DNA of 64,000 bases. It comes from Streptomyces seoulensis (GTDB taxonomy: Bacteria > Actinomycetota > Actinomycetes > Streptomycetales > Streptomycetaceae). Positions 18,197 to 27,754 of this stretch are shown here, piece after piece; the stretch's first letter is position 1; each line of letters begins with the position of its first letter. The notes below the pieces were generated by a model, which saw only the letters and a list, made by a program, of their open reading frames with translations, searched no databases and was not told the origin of the DNA. Location of the stretch: the NCBI RefSeq assembly GCF_022846655.1, contig NZ_AP025667.1, forward strand, positions 967,001-1,031,000, given 5' to 3'. A program made the translations under genes and the position numbers.

Positions 18197-18232
18197 ACGG
18201 GCACCCCGGAGGACCGTCTCCGGGGTGCCCGT
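18197..18232. terminator. Bidirectional terminator between phosphatase gene and desD
   Basis: ACGGGCACCCCGGAG (18197-18211) and CTCCGGGGTGCCCGT (18218-18232) form a perfect 15-bp stem with a 6-base loop, lying between two convergent genes. Confidence 0.9.
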
Positions 18233-18248
18233 GGTCTCGTGCGCTCCC

Positions 18249-20021
18249 TCAGCGCCCGGCGAGCGGGTTCTGAAGGGTGCCGATGAGCTGGAGCGCGCCG
18301 GACGGGTCGGCGAGGTCCACCATCTGCCTGTTGTTCCGGAGCTGGAGCCTGTTCAGGCAGGACAGCGCGAACTGGGGGGCGAACATGTCGTACAGCTCGA
18401 ACTTCTCCGCGAGCTGCGGGTTCGCCGTCTGGTACTCGCGGGTGATCTCCGCGACCGTGTCCCAGAACTCGTCCTCGCCGAGCACGCCGTCGGCGGCGAG
18501 ATCGGCGGCGAGGAAGCGGAAGAAGCAGTCGAAGACATCGGTGAAGATCGACAGCAGCTTCTTGTCCTCGGGGACCTCCACCCGGATGCGCCGGACCTCC
18601 GGCGGCAGGGCCGCGTCCGGATCCATGACGGCGATCTCCTCGGCGATGTCCTTGTACACCGCCCGCCGGACCGCGCCGTCCTTCAGCACCAGGATGACGT
18701 TCTCGCCGTGCGGCATGAACACCAGGTCATAGGCGTAGAAGCTGTGCAGCAGCGGGACGTAGTAGGCCCGCAGGTAGTCGCGCAGCCATGCGGCCGGCGC
18801 CTGGCCGGAGCGCTCGATCAGCGCGCCCGCGAAGGAGGCGCCGTCGTGGTCGACGTGCAGCAGGGAGGCCATGGTCGCCAGCGACTCGCCCTCGCCGAGG
18901 GAGGCCACCGGGCTCTCCCGCCACAGCGCGGCCAGCATCTTGCGGTAGGGGGAGTGGCGGTCGGTCGCCCGCTCGTACTCCAGGTGCCGGTAGCCGACGG
19001 CCGCCTGCTCGCGGATGATCGTGAGGCCGGTCGCCGCGAGCACCGGGTCGTTCTCGATCAGCCGGGCCAGCCAGTCGTTGATCGCCGGGGTCGCCTCCAT
19101 GTACGCGGCCGACAGACCGCGCATGAAGCCCATGTTGAGCACGGACAGCGCCGTCTTGACGTAACTCTTCTCCGGGTGCGTCCGGTTGAAGAACGTCCGG
19201 ATGGACTGCTGGGCCAGGTACTCGTCGTCGCCCTCGCCCAGGCACACCAGGTTGCGCCGGGCCACCTCGGCCGCGAAGGTCACGCTGAGCTTGTTCCACC
19301 ACTGCCAGGGGTGGACCGGGATCAGCAGGTAGTCGTCCGCGTCCAGGCCCTGCCCGGTGAGCACGCCCCGGAACCGCTCCAGGGTCGCCTCGCCCAGCTC
19401 GCGCCGGAAGAACTCCTCGTACTCGACGCCCGCGCCGGCGGTGAACGCGGCGCGCGAGCGGTGGGCGGCCAGCCACACCAGCTTGACCGGGCTCGCCGCC
19501 TCCGGCGCGTACGCCAGGTACTCGTGCACGCCGAAGCCGAGGCGGCCGTTGTTGGCCACGAAGCACGGGTGGCCCTCGGTCATCCCGGTCTCGATGTCCT
19601 GGAACGAGCCGCCGGCCAGTTCCTTCGCGCTCACGCGGGGCTTGGTCAGCTTGTAGCAGGTGCCGGACAGGGTGGAGGAGATCTCCTCCAGGTAGACCGG
19701 CAGGATCTCCTCGCTCAGCCCGAGGGTCTCCCGCAGCTCGATGAAGAAGTCCAGCGCGGCGAGTGGCAGTTCGGCGCCCTCGCGGTGCCGGGTGATGGAG
19801 TCGGCGTCCACCTGCCAGTGGTCCAGGCCCCGGCGGACGGCGGAGAAGCGGTACGAGGTGAGCTCGTCGTCACCGCGGACGACGTACCGCTCCTCCCCGT
19901 CCGGCTCGGGCGTGAGCAGCCGCTCGTGCGCGAACTCGGCGAGGGCCTTGCGGATCAGCAGGCGGTTGGCCTTCTCCCAGCGCTCGGGGGAGAGGTGGGC
20001 CACGGAGTCGGTCAGGGTCAT
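18249..20021 (-). CDS. desD: Desferrioxamine synthetase DesD
   Basis: NIS (IucA/IucC-type) siderophore synthetase (590 aa) that uses ATP to trimerise and cyclise N-hydroxy-N-succinyl-cadaverine into desferrioxamine E and related products. Typical family blocks are visible: the GHPCFVANNGRLGFG-type nucleotide loop, HPWQWWNK, KTALSVLNMGFMRGLS, and the C-terminal ferric-reductase-like segment. The ATG at 20021 overlaps the desC stop in an ATGA, which fixes the start; the open frame continues upstream but only through desC out of phase. Last gene of desABCD, ended by the 18197-18232 hairpin. Confidence 0.96.
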   Translation of the reverse strand: MTLTDSVAHLSPERWEKANRLLIRKALAEFAHERLLTPEPDGEERYVVRGDDELTSYRFSAVRRGLDHWQVDADSITRHREGAELPLAALDFFIELRETLGLSEEILPVYLEEISSTLSGTCYKLTKPRVSAKELAGGSFQDIETGMTEGHPCFVANNGRLGFGVHEYLAYAPEAASPVKLVWLAAHRSRAAFTAGAGVEYEEFFRRELGEATLERFRGVLTGQGLDADDYLLIPVHPWQWWNKLSVTFAAEVARRNLVCLGEGDDEYLAQQSIRTFFNRTHPEKSYVKTALSVLNMGFMRGLSAAYMEATPAINDWLARLIENDPVLAATGLTIIREQAAVGYRHLEYERATDRHSPYRKMLAALWRESPVASLGEGESLATMASLLHVDHDGASFAGALIERSGQAPAAWLRDYLRAYYVPLLHSFYAYDLVFMPHGENVILVLKDGAVRRAVYKDIAEEIAVMDPDAALPPEVRRIRVEVPEDKKLLSIFTDVFDCFFRFLAADLAADGVLGEDEFWDTVAEITREYQTANPQLAEKFELYDMFAPQFALSCLNRLQLRNNRQMVDLADPSGALQLIGTLQNPLAGR

Positions 20022-20548
20022 GCCACGACCCCCGTCGCCGCCTCGAACTTCTCCCGCGTGCAGAAACTCAGCAAGGCCCGCTTCTCCGGCTTCTCCATCT
20101 CGCCCTCGGGCACGAACCCGACGGCCTCGTTCAGCGCGTGCACGGCCGTGTTGCGCACATCGGGCTCCACGACCACGCGCAGGGTGCGCGGGTCCGCGAA
20201 CAGGTGGGCCATCACGGCGGTGATGACCCGCCGGGTGAACCCGTGCACGGGCCTGTCGGTGGGCGCCACCAGGAAGTGCATGCCGACATCGCCCGGCTGC
20301 GCCTCGTACAGCCCGGCCAGCTCGCGGTGCGCGGGGTCGTAGCTCTCCATCAGGAACACCGGCACCCCGTCGTCCAGACCGAGGAAGGCGTGGTGGTGCT
20401 CGTCGGCCGCGATCTCCATGTAGGCACGCTCGACGTCCACCAGCCGGGCGTCCTGCATCATCCAGAACGCGGCCTTCGGGTCGGTCACCCAGCCGTGCAC
20501 CAGGCGCGCGTCCTTCAGGGGGTCGAGCGGGCGGATCGTGAAGGTCAT
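20018..20548 (-). CDS. desC: N-hydroxycadaverine acyltransferase DesC
   Basis: Acyl-CoA-dependent acyltransferase (176 aa) of the GNAT/IucB type that succinylates or acetylates N-hydroxycadaverine to make the hydroxamate. The segment [19 protein letters not shown] followed by VVVEPDVRN is the acyl-CoA binding core. The ATG at 20548 is coupled to the desB stop by an ATGA overlap, and its own stop overlaps desD the same way. Length is normal for siderophore acyltransferases. The product acts in the cytoplasm between DesB and DesD. Confidence 0.95.
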   Translation of the reverse strand: MTFTIRPLDPLKDARLVHGWVTDPKAAFWMMQDARLVDVERAYMEIAADEHHHAFLGLDDGVPVFLMESYDPAHRELAGLYEAQPGDVGMHFLVAPTDRPVHGFTRRVITAVMAHLFADPRTLRVVVEPDVRNTAVHALNEAVGFVPEGEMEKPEKRALLSFCTREKFEAATGVVA

Positions 20549-21819
20549 ACGGCGAACTCCTGGAAAGCGATGGTCTTCTCGACCGGGTAGTACTCCGAGC
20601 CGAGCAGCTCGCGGATGATGTAGGCGTTGCGGTAGGCACCCATGCCCAGGTCGGGGCTGGTGATGCTGTGGGTGTGGACGCCGGCGTTCTGGAGGAAGAC
20701 GCCCCGGCCGGTGACGTCGATGGCGTAGTTGCGGGCCAGGTCGAAGTTGCCGTGGGTGTCGTAGCGCAGGCGGTCGCGGACCGGCTTCAGGAACTCCGGC
20801 TCGCGGTACTGGTAGCCGGTGGCCAGCACCAGGCCCTCGCTGGACAGCTCGTAGTCCTTGCCCTGCTCCTCCTGGCGGAGGGAGAGGGTGTACGTGCCGT
20901 GGTCGTAAGAGGCGCTGTTCAGCGAGGAGTTGGTGAGCAGGCGGGTCTGGACCGGGCCGCCGAGGTTCTTCTGGTAGAGCAGGTCGAAGATCTCGTTGAT
21001 CAGCTCGCCGTCGATGCCCTTGAACAGGCCCTTCTGCTGGGCGGTGATCCGGTAGCGGGTGTCCTCGGGGAGCGCGTGGAAGTAGTCGACGTACTCCGGC
21101 GAGGTCATCTCCAGCGTGAGCTTGGTGTACTCCAGCGGGAAGAAGCGCGGGGAGCGGGTGACCCAGTTGAGCTGGTAGCCGTGGACGTCGATCTCGCTCA
21201 GCAGGTCCTGGTAGATCTCCGCCGCCGACTGCCCGCTGCCGACCAGGGTGATGGAGCGCTTCTTCTGCAGCTCCGCCTTGTTCGCCAGGTAGCGGGAGTT
21301 GTGGATGAAGTCGCCGCCCAGGCCCTCGCACGCCTCCGGGATGTACGGCGGGGTGCCGGTACCGAGCACCAGGTGCGTGGCGCGGTAGGTGTCACCGGCG
21401 TCGGTGTGCACCGCGTACACGCCGTCCTCGTACGTCACTTCGGTGACCGTGGTGCCGAAGCGGACGCTGGTCAGCTTGTTCGCGGCCCAGCGGCAGTAGT
21501 CGTCGTACTCGACGCGCAGCGGGTAGAAGTTCTCCCGGATGTAGAACGAGTACAGCCGGCCCTTCTCCTTCAGGTAGTTGAGGAAGGAGTAGGGCGAGGT
21601 CGGGTCGGCCAGGGTGACCAGGTCCGACATGAACGGCGTCTGGAGGTGGGCGCCGTCCAGGAACATCCCGGCGTGCCACTCGAAGTCGGGCTTGGAGTCG
21701 AGGAAGACGCCGTTCAGCTCCTCGATGGGCTCGGTGAGGCAGGCCAGGCCGAGGTTGAAGGGGCCGAGGCCGATCCCCACGAAGTCAAGGACGGGGCTGG
21801 CTTCAGGAAGCGCGGTCAA
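20545..21819 (-). CDS. desB: Cadaverine N-monooxygenase DesB
   Basis: FAD- and NADPH-dependent N-hydroxylating monooxygenase (424 aa), relative of lysine and ornithine monooxygenases, which hydroxylates cadaverine. The N-terminal FAD motif [12 protein letters not shown] lies near residue 15, the NADPH motif GSGQSAAE near 196, and the C-terminal ATGYQYREP motif near 343. It overlaps desA by 17 bases and desC by 4, so the four des genes form one tightly coupled operon. Confidence 0.96.
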   Translation of the reverse strand: MTALPEASPVLDFVGIGLGPFNLGLACLTEPIEELNGVFLDSKPDFEWHAGMFLDGAHLQTPFMSDLVTLADPTSPYSFLNYLKEKGRLYSFYIRENFYPLRVEYDDYCRWAANKLTSVRFGTTVTEVTYEDGVYAVHTDAGDTYRATHLVLGTGTPPYIPEACEGLGGDFIHNSRYLANKAELQKKRSITLVGSGQSAAEIYQDLLSEIDVHGYQLNWVTRSPRFFPLEYTKLTLEMTSPEYVDYFHALPEDTRYRITAQQKGLFKGIDGELINEIFDLLYQKNLGGPVQTRLLTNSSLNSASYDHGTYTLSLRQEEQGKDYELSSEGLVLATGYQYREPEFLKPVRDRLRYDTHGNFDLARNYAIDVTGRGVFLQNAGVHTHSITSPDLGMGAYRNAYIIRELLGSEYYPVEKTIAFQEFAV

Positions 21820-23245
21820 GGGACTCTCCCAGGTACTGCTCGGCGTGGCCGGCGATCAGGTCGAGGACGGCGGCGATGTCGTCGGCCGTGGTCTCGGGGT
21901 TGAGCAGGGTGAACTTCAGGTAGTGGCGGCCGCCGACCTTGGTGCCCGCGACCACGGCGTCGCCGGAGGCGAACAGGGCCTTGCGGGCGTAGAGGTTGGC
22001 GCGGTCGATCTCGGCCGGGTCGGTGACGGTCGCCGGGATGTAGCGGAAGACCAGGGTGGACAGCGAGGGCGCGACGACCACGTCGTAGCGCGGGTCGGCG
22101 GCGAGCAGCCGCCAGCCCTCCTGGGCCAGTTCGCAGACCTCGTCGAAGAGTTCGCCGATGCCGTCGGCGCCCATCACGCGCAGCGTCATCCACAGCTTGA
22201 GCGCGTCGAAGCGGCGGGTGGTCTGGAGGGACTTGTCGACCTGGTTGGGGATGCGCTCCTGCACCATGCGGCGGGGGTTCAGGTAGTCCGCGTGGTAGGT
22301 GGCGTGCCGCAGGGTGGCCGCGTCCCGGACCAGCACGGCGGAGGAACTCACCGGCTGGAAGAAGGACTTGTGGTAGTCGACGGTGACCGAGTCGGCGCGC
22401 TCGATGCCGTCGATGCGCCTCCGGTGCTTCAGCGAGGTGAGCAGTCCGCAGCCGTAGGCGGCGTCCACGTGCATCCACACATCGAACTGCGCGCAGAGTT
22501 CCGCGATTTCGGGGAGCGGGTCGATGGAGCCGAAGTCGGTGGTGCCCGCGGTGGCGACGACGGCCATCGGGACCAGGCCGTCCTGGACGCAGCGCTCCAG
22601 CTCGTGGGCGAGCGCGAGGGTGTGCATCCGCTTGTCGTGGTCGGCCGGGATGACGACGACCGAGTCCGGTCCGAGGCCGAGGAGTTTGGCGGACTTCTTG
22701 ACGCTGAAGTGGCTGACCTCGGAGGTGAAGATCCGCAGTCGGCCGAAGGACTCGGCCTTGGTCTCCTCGCGGGCCAGCAGCAGGGCCTGGAGGTTGGACT
22801 GGGTGCCGCCGGAGGTGAACACGCCGTCGGCGGCGGGGCCGAGGCCGATGCGGGCGTTGGTCCAGTCGATCAGTTTCCGCTCGATGAGCGTGCCCCCGGC
22901 CGACTGGTCCCAGGTGTCCAGGGAGGAGTTGACCGCGGAGAGCACGGCCTCGCCGACCACCGCCGGGATGACGACCGGGCAGTTGAGGTGGGCGAGGTAG
23001 CGGGGGTGGTGGAAGTAGACGGCGTCGCGGAGGTAGACCTCCTCCAGCTCGTCCAGCGCGGCGGCGGTGTCGCCGAGCGGCCGGTCGAGATCGACGGAGT
23101 CGACGCGGGGAGCGAGGTCGTCGACGGTGATGCCGGTGAACGGGCTTGCGGCGGTGGCGAGTCTGGCCGCCACCCGCTCTACTCCTTCGGTCACGGAGCG
23201 GCGGTACGTCTCCGCGGTGAGGCCATTGAGCAGGTGCGAGCGCAT
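21803..23245 (-). CDS. desA: Lysine decarboxylase DesA
   Basis: PLP-dependent group II decarboxylase (480 aa) that converts lysine to cadaverine, the first step of desferrioxamine synthesis. The Schiff-base lysine is K293 in [10 protein letters not shown]; the cofactor-binding [13 protein letters not shown] (about 143-155) and HVDAAYG (about 259-265) blocks are intact. First gene of desABCD. The promoter region just upstream holds a DmdR1-type iron box 54 bases before the ATG, so expression should rise in iron starvation. Confidence 0.96.
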   Translation of the reverse strand: MRSHLLNGLTAETYRRSVTEGVERVAARLATAASPFTGITVDDLAPRVDSVDLDRPLGDTAAALDELEEVYLRDAVYFHHPRYLAHLNCPVVIPAVVGEAVLSAVNSSLDTWDQSAGGTLIERKLIDWTNARIGLGPAADGVFTSGGTQSNLQALLLAREETKAESFGRLRIFTSEVSHFSVKKSAKLLGLGPDSVVVIPADHDKRMHTLALAHELERCVQDGLVPMAVVATAGTTDFGSIDPLPEIAELCAQFDVWMHVDAAYGCGLLTSLKHRRRIDGIERADSVTVDYHKSFFQPVSSSAVLVRDAATLRHATYHADYLNPRRMVQERIPNQVDKSLQTTRRFDALKLWMTLRVMGADGIGELFDEVCELAQEGWRLLAADPRYDVVVAPSLSTLVFRYIPATVTDPAEIDRANLYARKALFASGDAVVAGTKVGGRHYLKFTLLNPETTADDIAAVLDLIAGHAEQYLGESLDRAS

Positions 23246-23298
23246 GAGGGGGTCCTCCGAGGGAAAACACGAGGGGAGTGAAGTTCCGCGGCTTCAAC

Positions 23299-23317
23299 TT
23301 AGGTAAGCCTAACCTAA
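23299..23317. promoter_or_regulatory. Iron box (DmdR1/DtxR type) upstream of desA
   Basis: TTAGGTAAGCCTAACCTAA is a near-perfect 19-bp palindrome of the DtxR/DmdR type, and the symmetry extends to CAACTTAGGT...ACCTAAGTTG on both sides. It lies 54 bases before the desA start and would repress the operon when Fe(II) is plentiful. Confidence 0.93.
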
Positions 23318-23384
23318 GTTGAAGATCTCTAATCACACCTCTTCGGTGACGCACGTCACTCCAGGGGGGCGCTCCAGTCGCTCC

Positions 23385-24230
23385 CTACGCGGCGCTCGCG
23401 CGTAGCTGTTCTTCCGTCAGCCCCCGCCGCCAGTAGCCGACGAAGGTGACGCGCCGCCGGTCGGTGCCGCGCTCGCCGACGAAGTGCCGCCGCAGCTCCC
23501 GTACCTGGCCGGCCTCGCCCGCGAGCCAGACGTACGGGCTCGTGTGCGTGGGCAGTCCGGCCGCGCGCATCGCGTCCACGGCCGAGGGGGCGCCCTCGTG
23601 CCGCACCAGCCAGGTGATCCGGGCGTCCGCCGCGGTCCGCACGTCCTGGATGTCCCCGGCGTGCGGCACCTCCAGCCAGGCGTGCACGCGGGCGGACGCC
23701 GGCAGCGACTCCAGGACGGCGGTCGCGGCCGGTACGGCCGTCTCGTCGCCCCACAGCACGATCAGGTCGGTGTCCTCCGGCGGCCGGAAGCGGATGGCGC
23801 GGTTGTCGGCGAGGGCCGGACCGAGCAGCAGCACCCGGTCGCCCGCCACGGCCCCGGCCGCCCAGCGGGAGGCGGGCCCGGCCGGGACCGGGGCGCCGGG
23901 CTCGGTGCCGTGCAGCGCGAAGTCGATGTCGATCTCGTCCGGGTCGCGCCGCAGCGCCCGCAGGGTGTACGAGCGCATCACCGCCCGCACGTCGTCCGGG
24001 AGTTCACGCCAGCCGTGCCACCAGTCGTCGCCCAGTTCCAGCGGGACCACGGGTTCGCTCTGGCCCGGCTGCGGCAGGAACAGCGAGAGGGACTGGTCGC
24101 GGCCCTCGGAGTGGAACTCGCTCAGAGCGGGACCGGTGAAGGTGACGCGGAGCAGAGACGGACCGAGCCGCCTCGTCCGGGTCACCGAAAGGGCGAAGAA
24201 ACGGAACGGGGCGGCTACGGCCGTCGTCAT
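23385..24230 (-). CDS. Siderophore-interacting ferric reductase (SIP family)
   Basis: Cytoplasmic FAD/NAD(P)H-dependent siderophore-interacting protein (281 aa), probably reducing Fe(III) in imported ferrioxamine so that iron is released. The FAD-binding segment is RSYTLRALRRDPDEIDIDFALHG-like (residues about 84-107), the NAD(P)H-binding part includes LWGDETAVPA (about 158-167), and the C-terminus has YVWLAGEAGQVRELRRH. It follows desE by 42 bases on the same strand and probably shares its iron-regulated promoter. A ferric-chelate reductase role is inferred from the family and context. Confidence 0.9.
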   Translation of the reverse strand: MTTAVAAPFRFFALSVTRTRRLGPSLLRVTFTGPALSEFHSEGRDQSLSLFLPQPGQSEPVVPLELGDDWWHGWRELPDDVRAVMRSYTLRALRRDPDEIDIDFALHGTEPGAPVPAGPASRWAAGAVAGDRVLLLGPALADNRAIRFRPPEDTDLIVLWGDETAVPAATAVLESLPASARVHAWLEVPHAGDIQDVRTAADARITWLVRHEGAPSAVDAMRAAGLPTHTSPYVWLAGEAGQVRELRRHFVGERGTDRRRVTFVGYWRRGLTEEQLRASAA

Positions 24231-24272
24231 ACGGGGCTCCTGAACGTCAGGAAGGGTTCAGATGGGCAGGTG

Positions 24273-25316
24273 CTAGCCGACCTTCTTGGCCGTCTCGATG
24301 GCCTTGGCGAGGTTCTCCAGCAGCGGGGCGCACTTGTCGTAGGACAGGATCGGCTCGGCGGAGCGGGGGATGACCTGGCCGGCCTTGACGGCGGGCAGCT
24401 TCTTCCAGGTGGCCTTGGTGATGTCGGCGGGCTGGATGGTCGAGGAGCGGTCGTCCATGATGATGATGTCGGCCGGGTACTTGTCGACGTTCTCCCAGCT
24501 CAGGGTCTCGAACCAGCCGCCGGTGGGCTTCTTGGCCGCCTCCGAGGGCTCGACGAACTTCACGCCGAGGGACTTGAAGTACTCCAGGTCCGCGGAGAGG
24601 TTGGTGCCGGAGACGTAGAACGCGTCCTGCGCGGCCGAGCCGGCCATCACCTTGATCTCGGGGCGGGACTTGGCCGCCTTGCGCAGCCGGGCCGCGGCCG
24701 CCTCGAAGCGCTTCTTGGCGTCCACGACCTTGGCCGACTTCGTGTCGGCGCCGAGGGACTCCGCCAGCTCCCACATGCGCTGGAGCGGGCCGGTGAGCGG
24801 GCGGTCGTAGACGGAGACGGCGACGCTGGGGGCCAGCTCGGCTATCTTCTCGGCGGACTCCAGCGGCACGTACCACAGCACGCCCTTGGGGTCGAAGGTC
24901 GTGGTGATGAGGACCTCGGGGGCGAAGGCCGCGTACTGCTCGACGTTGAACTGGTTGAAGACGTTGCCGAAGACGGTCAGCTTGCTGACGTCCATGTCGC
25001 CGGCCTGCACATCGGCCTTGCCGTCCTTGGTCTTCGTCGGGCCGAAGACGCCCTTGACCTCGATGCCGTAGTCGTACAGGGCGGCGGCGACACCGGTGAA
25101 CGCGACGATCTTCGTGGGCACCGAGTCCAGCTTCACGGTCTGGCCGCGGTCGTCCTTGAAGCTCCACGCGCCGGCCTTGCCCGGCTTCGCCTGCCCCTCG
25201 GAGCCACTCTTGCCCTTGTCGTCACCGCACGCGGCGAGCGCGGCGCCGAGACCGAGGGCACCGCCCGCGGCGAGGATGCCGCGACGGGTGAGGTGGGTGG
25301 CACGGGTGTGGGACAT
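24273..25316 (-). CDS. desE: Ferrioxamine-binding lipoprotein DesE
   Basis: Siderophore-binding lipoprotein (347 aa) of the class III (FhuD/BtuF-like) type that captures ferric hydroxamates, chiefly ferrioxamines, for ABC import. A twin-arginine-like start (LTRRGILAAGG) leads to lipobox ALAAC with lipidated C30, then a Lys/Gly-rich tether. Two lobes joined by one long helix follow, with no membrane segment. Permease and ATPase genes are not adjacent. An iron box lies 49-71 bases upstream of the start. Confidence 0.95.
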   Translation of the reverse strand: MSHTRATHLTRRGILAAGGALGLGAALAACGDDKGKSGSEGQAKPGKAGAWSFKDDRGQTVKLDSVPTKIVAFTGVAAALYDYGIEVKGVFGPTKTKDGKADVQAGDMDVSKLTVFGNVFNQFNVEQYAAFAPEVLITTTFDPKGVLWYVPLESAEKIAELAPSVAVSVYDRPLTGPLQRMWELAESLGADTKSAKVVDAKKRFEAAAARLRKAAKSRPEIKVMAGSAAQDAFYVSGTNLSADLEYFKSLGVKFVEPSEAAKKPTGGWFETLSWENVDKYPADIIIMDDRSSTIQPADITKATWKKLPAVKAGQVIPRSAEPILSYDKCAPLLENLAKAIETAKKVG

Positions 25317-25364
25317 GGGTGCGCTGCTTTCGACCAGGGCTGATCGCCCGCCGGACTGGTTCGT

Positions 25365-25387
25365 GGCAAGGTTAGCCTAACCTTGCC
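25365..25387. promoter_or_regulatory. Iron box upstream of desE
   Basis: GGCAAGGTTAGCCTAACCTTGCC is almost perfectly symmetric about a central base; the inner part resembles the DmdR1 iron box. It is upstream of desE and so should control desE and the following reductase gene. Confidence 0.88.
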
Positions 25388-25423
25388 AGTTGTCCAGGGG
25401 TAGGCGGACGATCGCGCCCGGTC

Positions 25424-25588
25424 TCAGAACTTGTAGTTCGTCACCATGGCGTTGCCGTAGACGTCGTAGACGGACGCGTAGCCCTGCTCGGAGTCCTTCC
25501 AGGACGCGAACGCCTTGGCGATCGCCGCGGCGGCGCCCTGGGGGTCGGCCGCGGGCCAGGACCCTGTCCCGGCACCTCCCCGCCGACA
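25424..25588 (-). pseudogene. 5'-truncated gene remnant, unknown product
   Basis: On the minus strand, 54 sense codons run to a TGA at 25424-25426, preceded in frame by another TGA and with no usable start codon. From the TCC TGG CCC codons onward every codon ends in G or C, the pattern of a real Streptomyces coding region. The C-terminal residues read SWKDSEQGYASVYDVYGNAM then VTNYKF. It looks like the tail of a deleted gene, perhaps a secreted or enzyme domain rich in Tyr and Trp; I do not recognise the family. It lies between desE and the acyl-CoA dehydrogenase operon, where a breakpoint is plausible. Confidence 0.5.
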
Positions 25589-25637
25589 TCAGGCATCACG
25601 CGGGGACGCCGTCTTGCGCCCCCGCGTCAGGCCGCTC

Positions 25638-26807
25638 TCAGCCGGTCAGGCCCAACTCGCGGGCGATCAGCATGCGTTGGACCTCGCTCGTGCCCTCGCC
25701 GATCTCCAGGATCTTGGAGTCGCGCCACATGCGGGCCACCGGGTACTCGTTCATGAAGCCGTAGCCGCCGTGGATCTGGGTGGCTTCGCGGGCGTTGTCC
25801 ACGGCGACCGTGGAGGAGTACAGCTTGGCGATGGCCGCCTCCTTCTTGAACGGCTCGCCCGCCACCAGCCGGGCCGCCGCGTCCCGCCAGGCGAGGCGGG
25901 CGGTGTGCGCCTTCATCTCCATGTCGGCCAGCTTGAACTGGATGGCCTGGTTGGCGCCGATCGGCCGGCCGAACGCCTGCCGCTCCTTGGCGTACCGCAC
26001 CGACTCGTCCACACAGCCCTGCGCGAGCCCGGTGCCCAGCGCGGCGATGGCGATGCGGCCCTCGTCGAGGATGCGCAGGAACTGGGCGTAGCCGCGGCCC
26101 TCCTCGCCCAACAGGTTGGCGGCGGGGACACGGACGTCCTGGAAGGACAGCTCGCGGGTGTCCGAGGCGTTCCAGCCGACCTTGGAGTAGGGGGCGGCGA
26201 CGGTGAAGCCGGGGGTGCCCGAGGGGACGATGATCGAGGAGATCAGCGGCTTGCCGTCCGGCTTGCGGCCGGTGACCGCCGTGACCGTCACCAGGCCGGT
26301 GATGTCGGTCCCGGAGTTGGTGATGAAGCACTTGGTGCCGTTGATGACCCATTCGTCGGTGTCCGGGTCGAGGCGGGCCGTCGTACGGGTCGCGCCCGCG
26401 TCCGATCCGCCGTCCGGCTCGGTCAGCCCGAACGCGCCCAGGATCTCGCCCGCGCACAGCCGGGGCAGCCACTCGGCCTTCTGCTCCTCGGTGCCGAACA
26501 GGTGGATCGGCATGGCCCCCAGCGAGACGCCCGCCTCCAGGGTGATGGCCACCGAGGAGTCGACCCGGGCCAGTTCCTCCAGCGCGATGCCCAGCGCCAG
26601 ATAGTCGCCGCCCATCCCGCCGTACTCCTCCGGGAACGGCAGCCCGAACAGGCCCATGCGGCCCATCTCGCGGACGATCTCGTACGGGAACTCGTGCCGC
26701 TCGTAGAAGTCGCCGATCTTCGGCGCCACGACGTCGTGCGCGAACTCCTCCACCGTGCGGCGGAGTTCCTCCAGCTCGGAGCTGAGGCGGTGGTCCATGC
26801 TGATCAC
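25638..26807 (-). CDS. Acyl-CoA dehydrogenase (isovaleryl/branched-chain type)
   Basis: FAD-dependent acyl-CoA dehydrogenase (389 aa), last gene of the carboxylase/HMG-CoA lyase operon; by context it is probably isovaleryl-CoA or another short branched acyl-CoA dehydrogenase. Family signatures are AFGLTEPDGGSDAG, the FAD-contacting FITNSGTD, and the C-terminal IHGGYGFMNEYP and EIGEGTSEVQR, with E371 as the likely base. A GTG start is chosen: it overlaps the hmgL stop as GTGA and has AAGGA 4-5 bases upstream; the ATG three codons later is the alternative. S. avermitilis fadE4 and S. coelicolor acdH occupy this position, from memory. Confidence 0.92.
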   Translation of the reverse strand: MISMDHRLSSELEELRRTVEEFAHDVVAPKIGDFYERHEFPYEIVREMGRMGLFGLPFPEEYGGMGGDYLALGIALEELARVDSSVAITLEAGVSLGAMPIHLFGTEEQKAEWLPRLCAGEILGAFGLTEPDGGSDAGATRTTARLDPDTDEWVINGTKCFITNSGTDITGLVTVTAVTGRKPDGKPLISSIIVPSGTPGFTVAAPYSKVGWNASDTRELSFQDVRVPAANLLGEEGRGYAQFLRILDEGRIAIAALGTGLAQGCVDESVRYAKERQAFGRPIGANQAIQFKLADMEMKAHTARLAWRDAAARLVAGEPFKKEAAIAKLYSSTVAVDNAREATQIHGGYGFMNEYPVARMWRDSKILEIGEGTSEVQRMLIARELGLTG

Positions 26808-27754
26808 TGGTCCTTGTCGGGCTGTGTCGTGTTACCGAGGGCGCGGACGGTGCGGGAGGGGCTCGGGCGGCCCAGGTGGCCCGCCATCCAGACGCTGGTG
26901 GCGGTCAGCGCTTCGAGGTCGACCCCGGTCTCGATGCCGAGGCCGCGCAGCATCCAGACCAGGTCCTCGGTGGCGAGGTTGCCGGTGGCGGACTTGGCGT
27001 ACGGGCAGCCGCCGAGGCCGCCCGCGGAGGCGTCGACGGTGGTGACGCCGTGCTGGAGCGCCGCGTAGGTGTTGGCGAGCGCCTGGCCGTACGTGTCGTG
27101 GAAGTGGACGCCCAGTCCGGCCGTCTGCAGGCCCGCCTCGTTCAGCAGGGTGAGCAGGGCGCGGACCTGGCCGGGGGTGGCGACGCCGATGGTGTCGCCG
27201 AGGCTCAGTTCGTCGCAGCCCATGTCCCTCAGGGCCGCGCACACCCGGACCACCTGGGGGAGCGGTACCTCGCTCTCCCAGGGGTCGCCGAAGCACATCG
27301 ACACATAGCCGCGCACATGGGCGCCCGCGTCCTTCGCCTGCCGTACCACCGGCTCGAACACGGCCAGCGACTCGTCCACCGTGCGGTTGAGGTTGGCCTT
27401 GGCGAAGGACTCCGTCGCGCTGGCGAACACAGCGATGCGGCGGGCCCCGAGCGCCAGCGCCCGGTCCAGGCCGCGCTGGTTGGGCACCAGCACCGGGAGT
27501 TCGGCGTCCACATCGGAAAGCTGCGGGAAAAGCTCCTCGGCGTCCGCCAGTTGGGGCACCCACTTGGGGTGCACGAAGCTGGTCGCCTCGATGGTGGTCA
27601 GGCCCGCCTCGCGCAGCCGGCGGATGAACTCCGCCTTCACCTTGGTCGGTACGGCCGTCTTCTCGTTCTGCAGCCCGTCCCGCGCGCCCACCTCGTGGAT
27701 ACGGACCCGCGCGGGCAGGCCGGGCTCGGGGACGACCATGGGCAGCGCGCTCAT
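26804..27754 (-). CDS. hmgL: Hydroxymethylglutaryl-CoA lyase
   Basis: Cytoplasmic HMG-CoA lyase (316 aa) that splits HMG-CoA into acetoacetate and acetyl-CoA, the last step of leucine breakdown. It has the DRE-TIM barrel signature with [15 protein letters not shown] near the N-terminus, and [15 protein letters not shown] for the metal-binding HxH region. The HMG-lyase cysteine loop reads [14 protein letters not shown]. The ATG overlaps the upstream carboxylase stop in an ATGA, and its stop overlaps the dehydrogenase start. Length is normal. Confidence 0.94.
   Translation of the reverse strand: MSALPMVVPEPGLPARVRIHEVGARDGLQNEKTAVPTKVKAEFIRRLREAGLTTIEATSFVHPKWVPQLADAEELFPQLSDVDAELPVLVPNQRGLDRALALGARRIAVFASATESFAKANLNRTVDESLAVFEPVVRQAKDAGAHVRGYVSMCFGDPWESEVPLPQVVRVCAALRDMGCDELSLGDTIGVATPGQVRALLTLLNEAGLQTAGLGVHFHDTYGQALANTYAALQHGVTTVDASAGGLGGCPYAKSATGNLATEDLVWMLRGLGIETGVDLEALTATSVWMAGHLGRPSPSRTVRALGNTTQPDKDQ

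Noticed and set aside
20022..20639. Upstream extension of desD in the same frame
   Set aside because: This stretch encodes desC in another frame; desD begins at the ATGA overlap.
25377..25589. Seventy-codon minus-strand frame MSAGRCRDRV...
   Set aside because: Arg-rich and without periodicity; the neighbouring frame carries the real coding trace described as a remnant.
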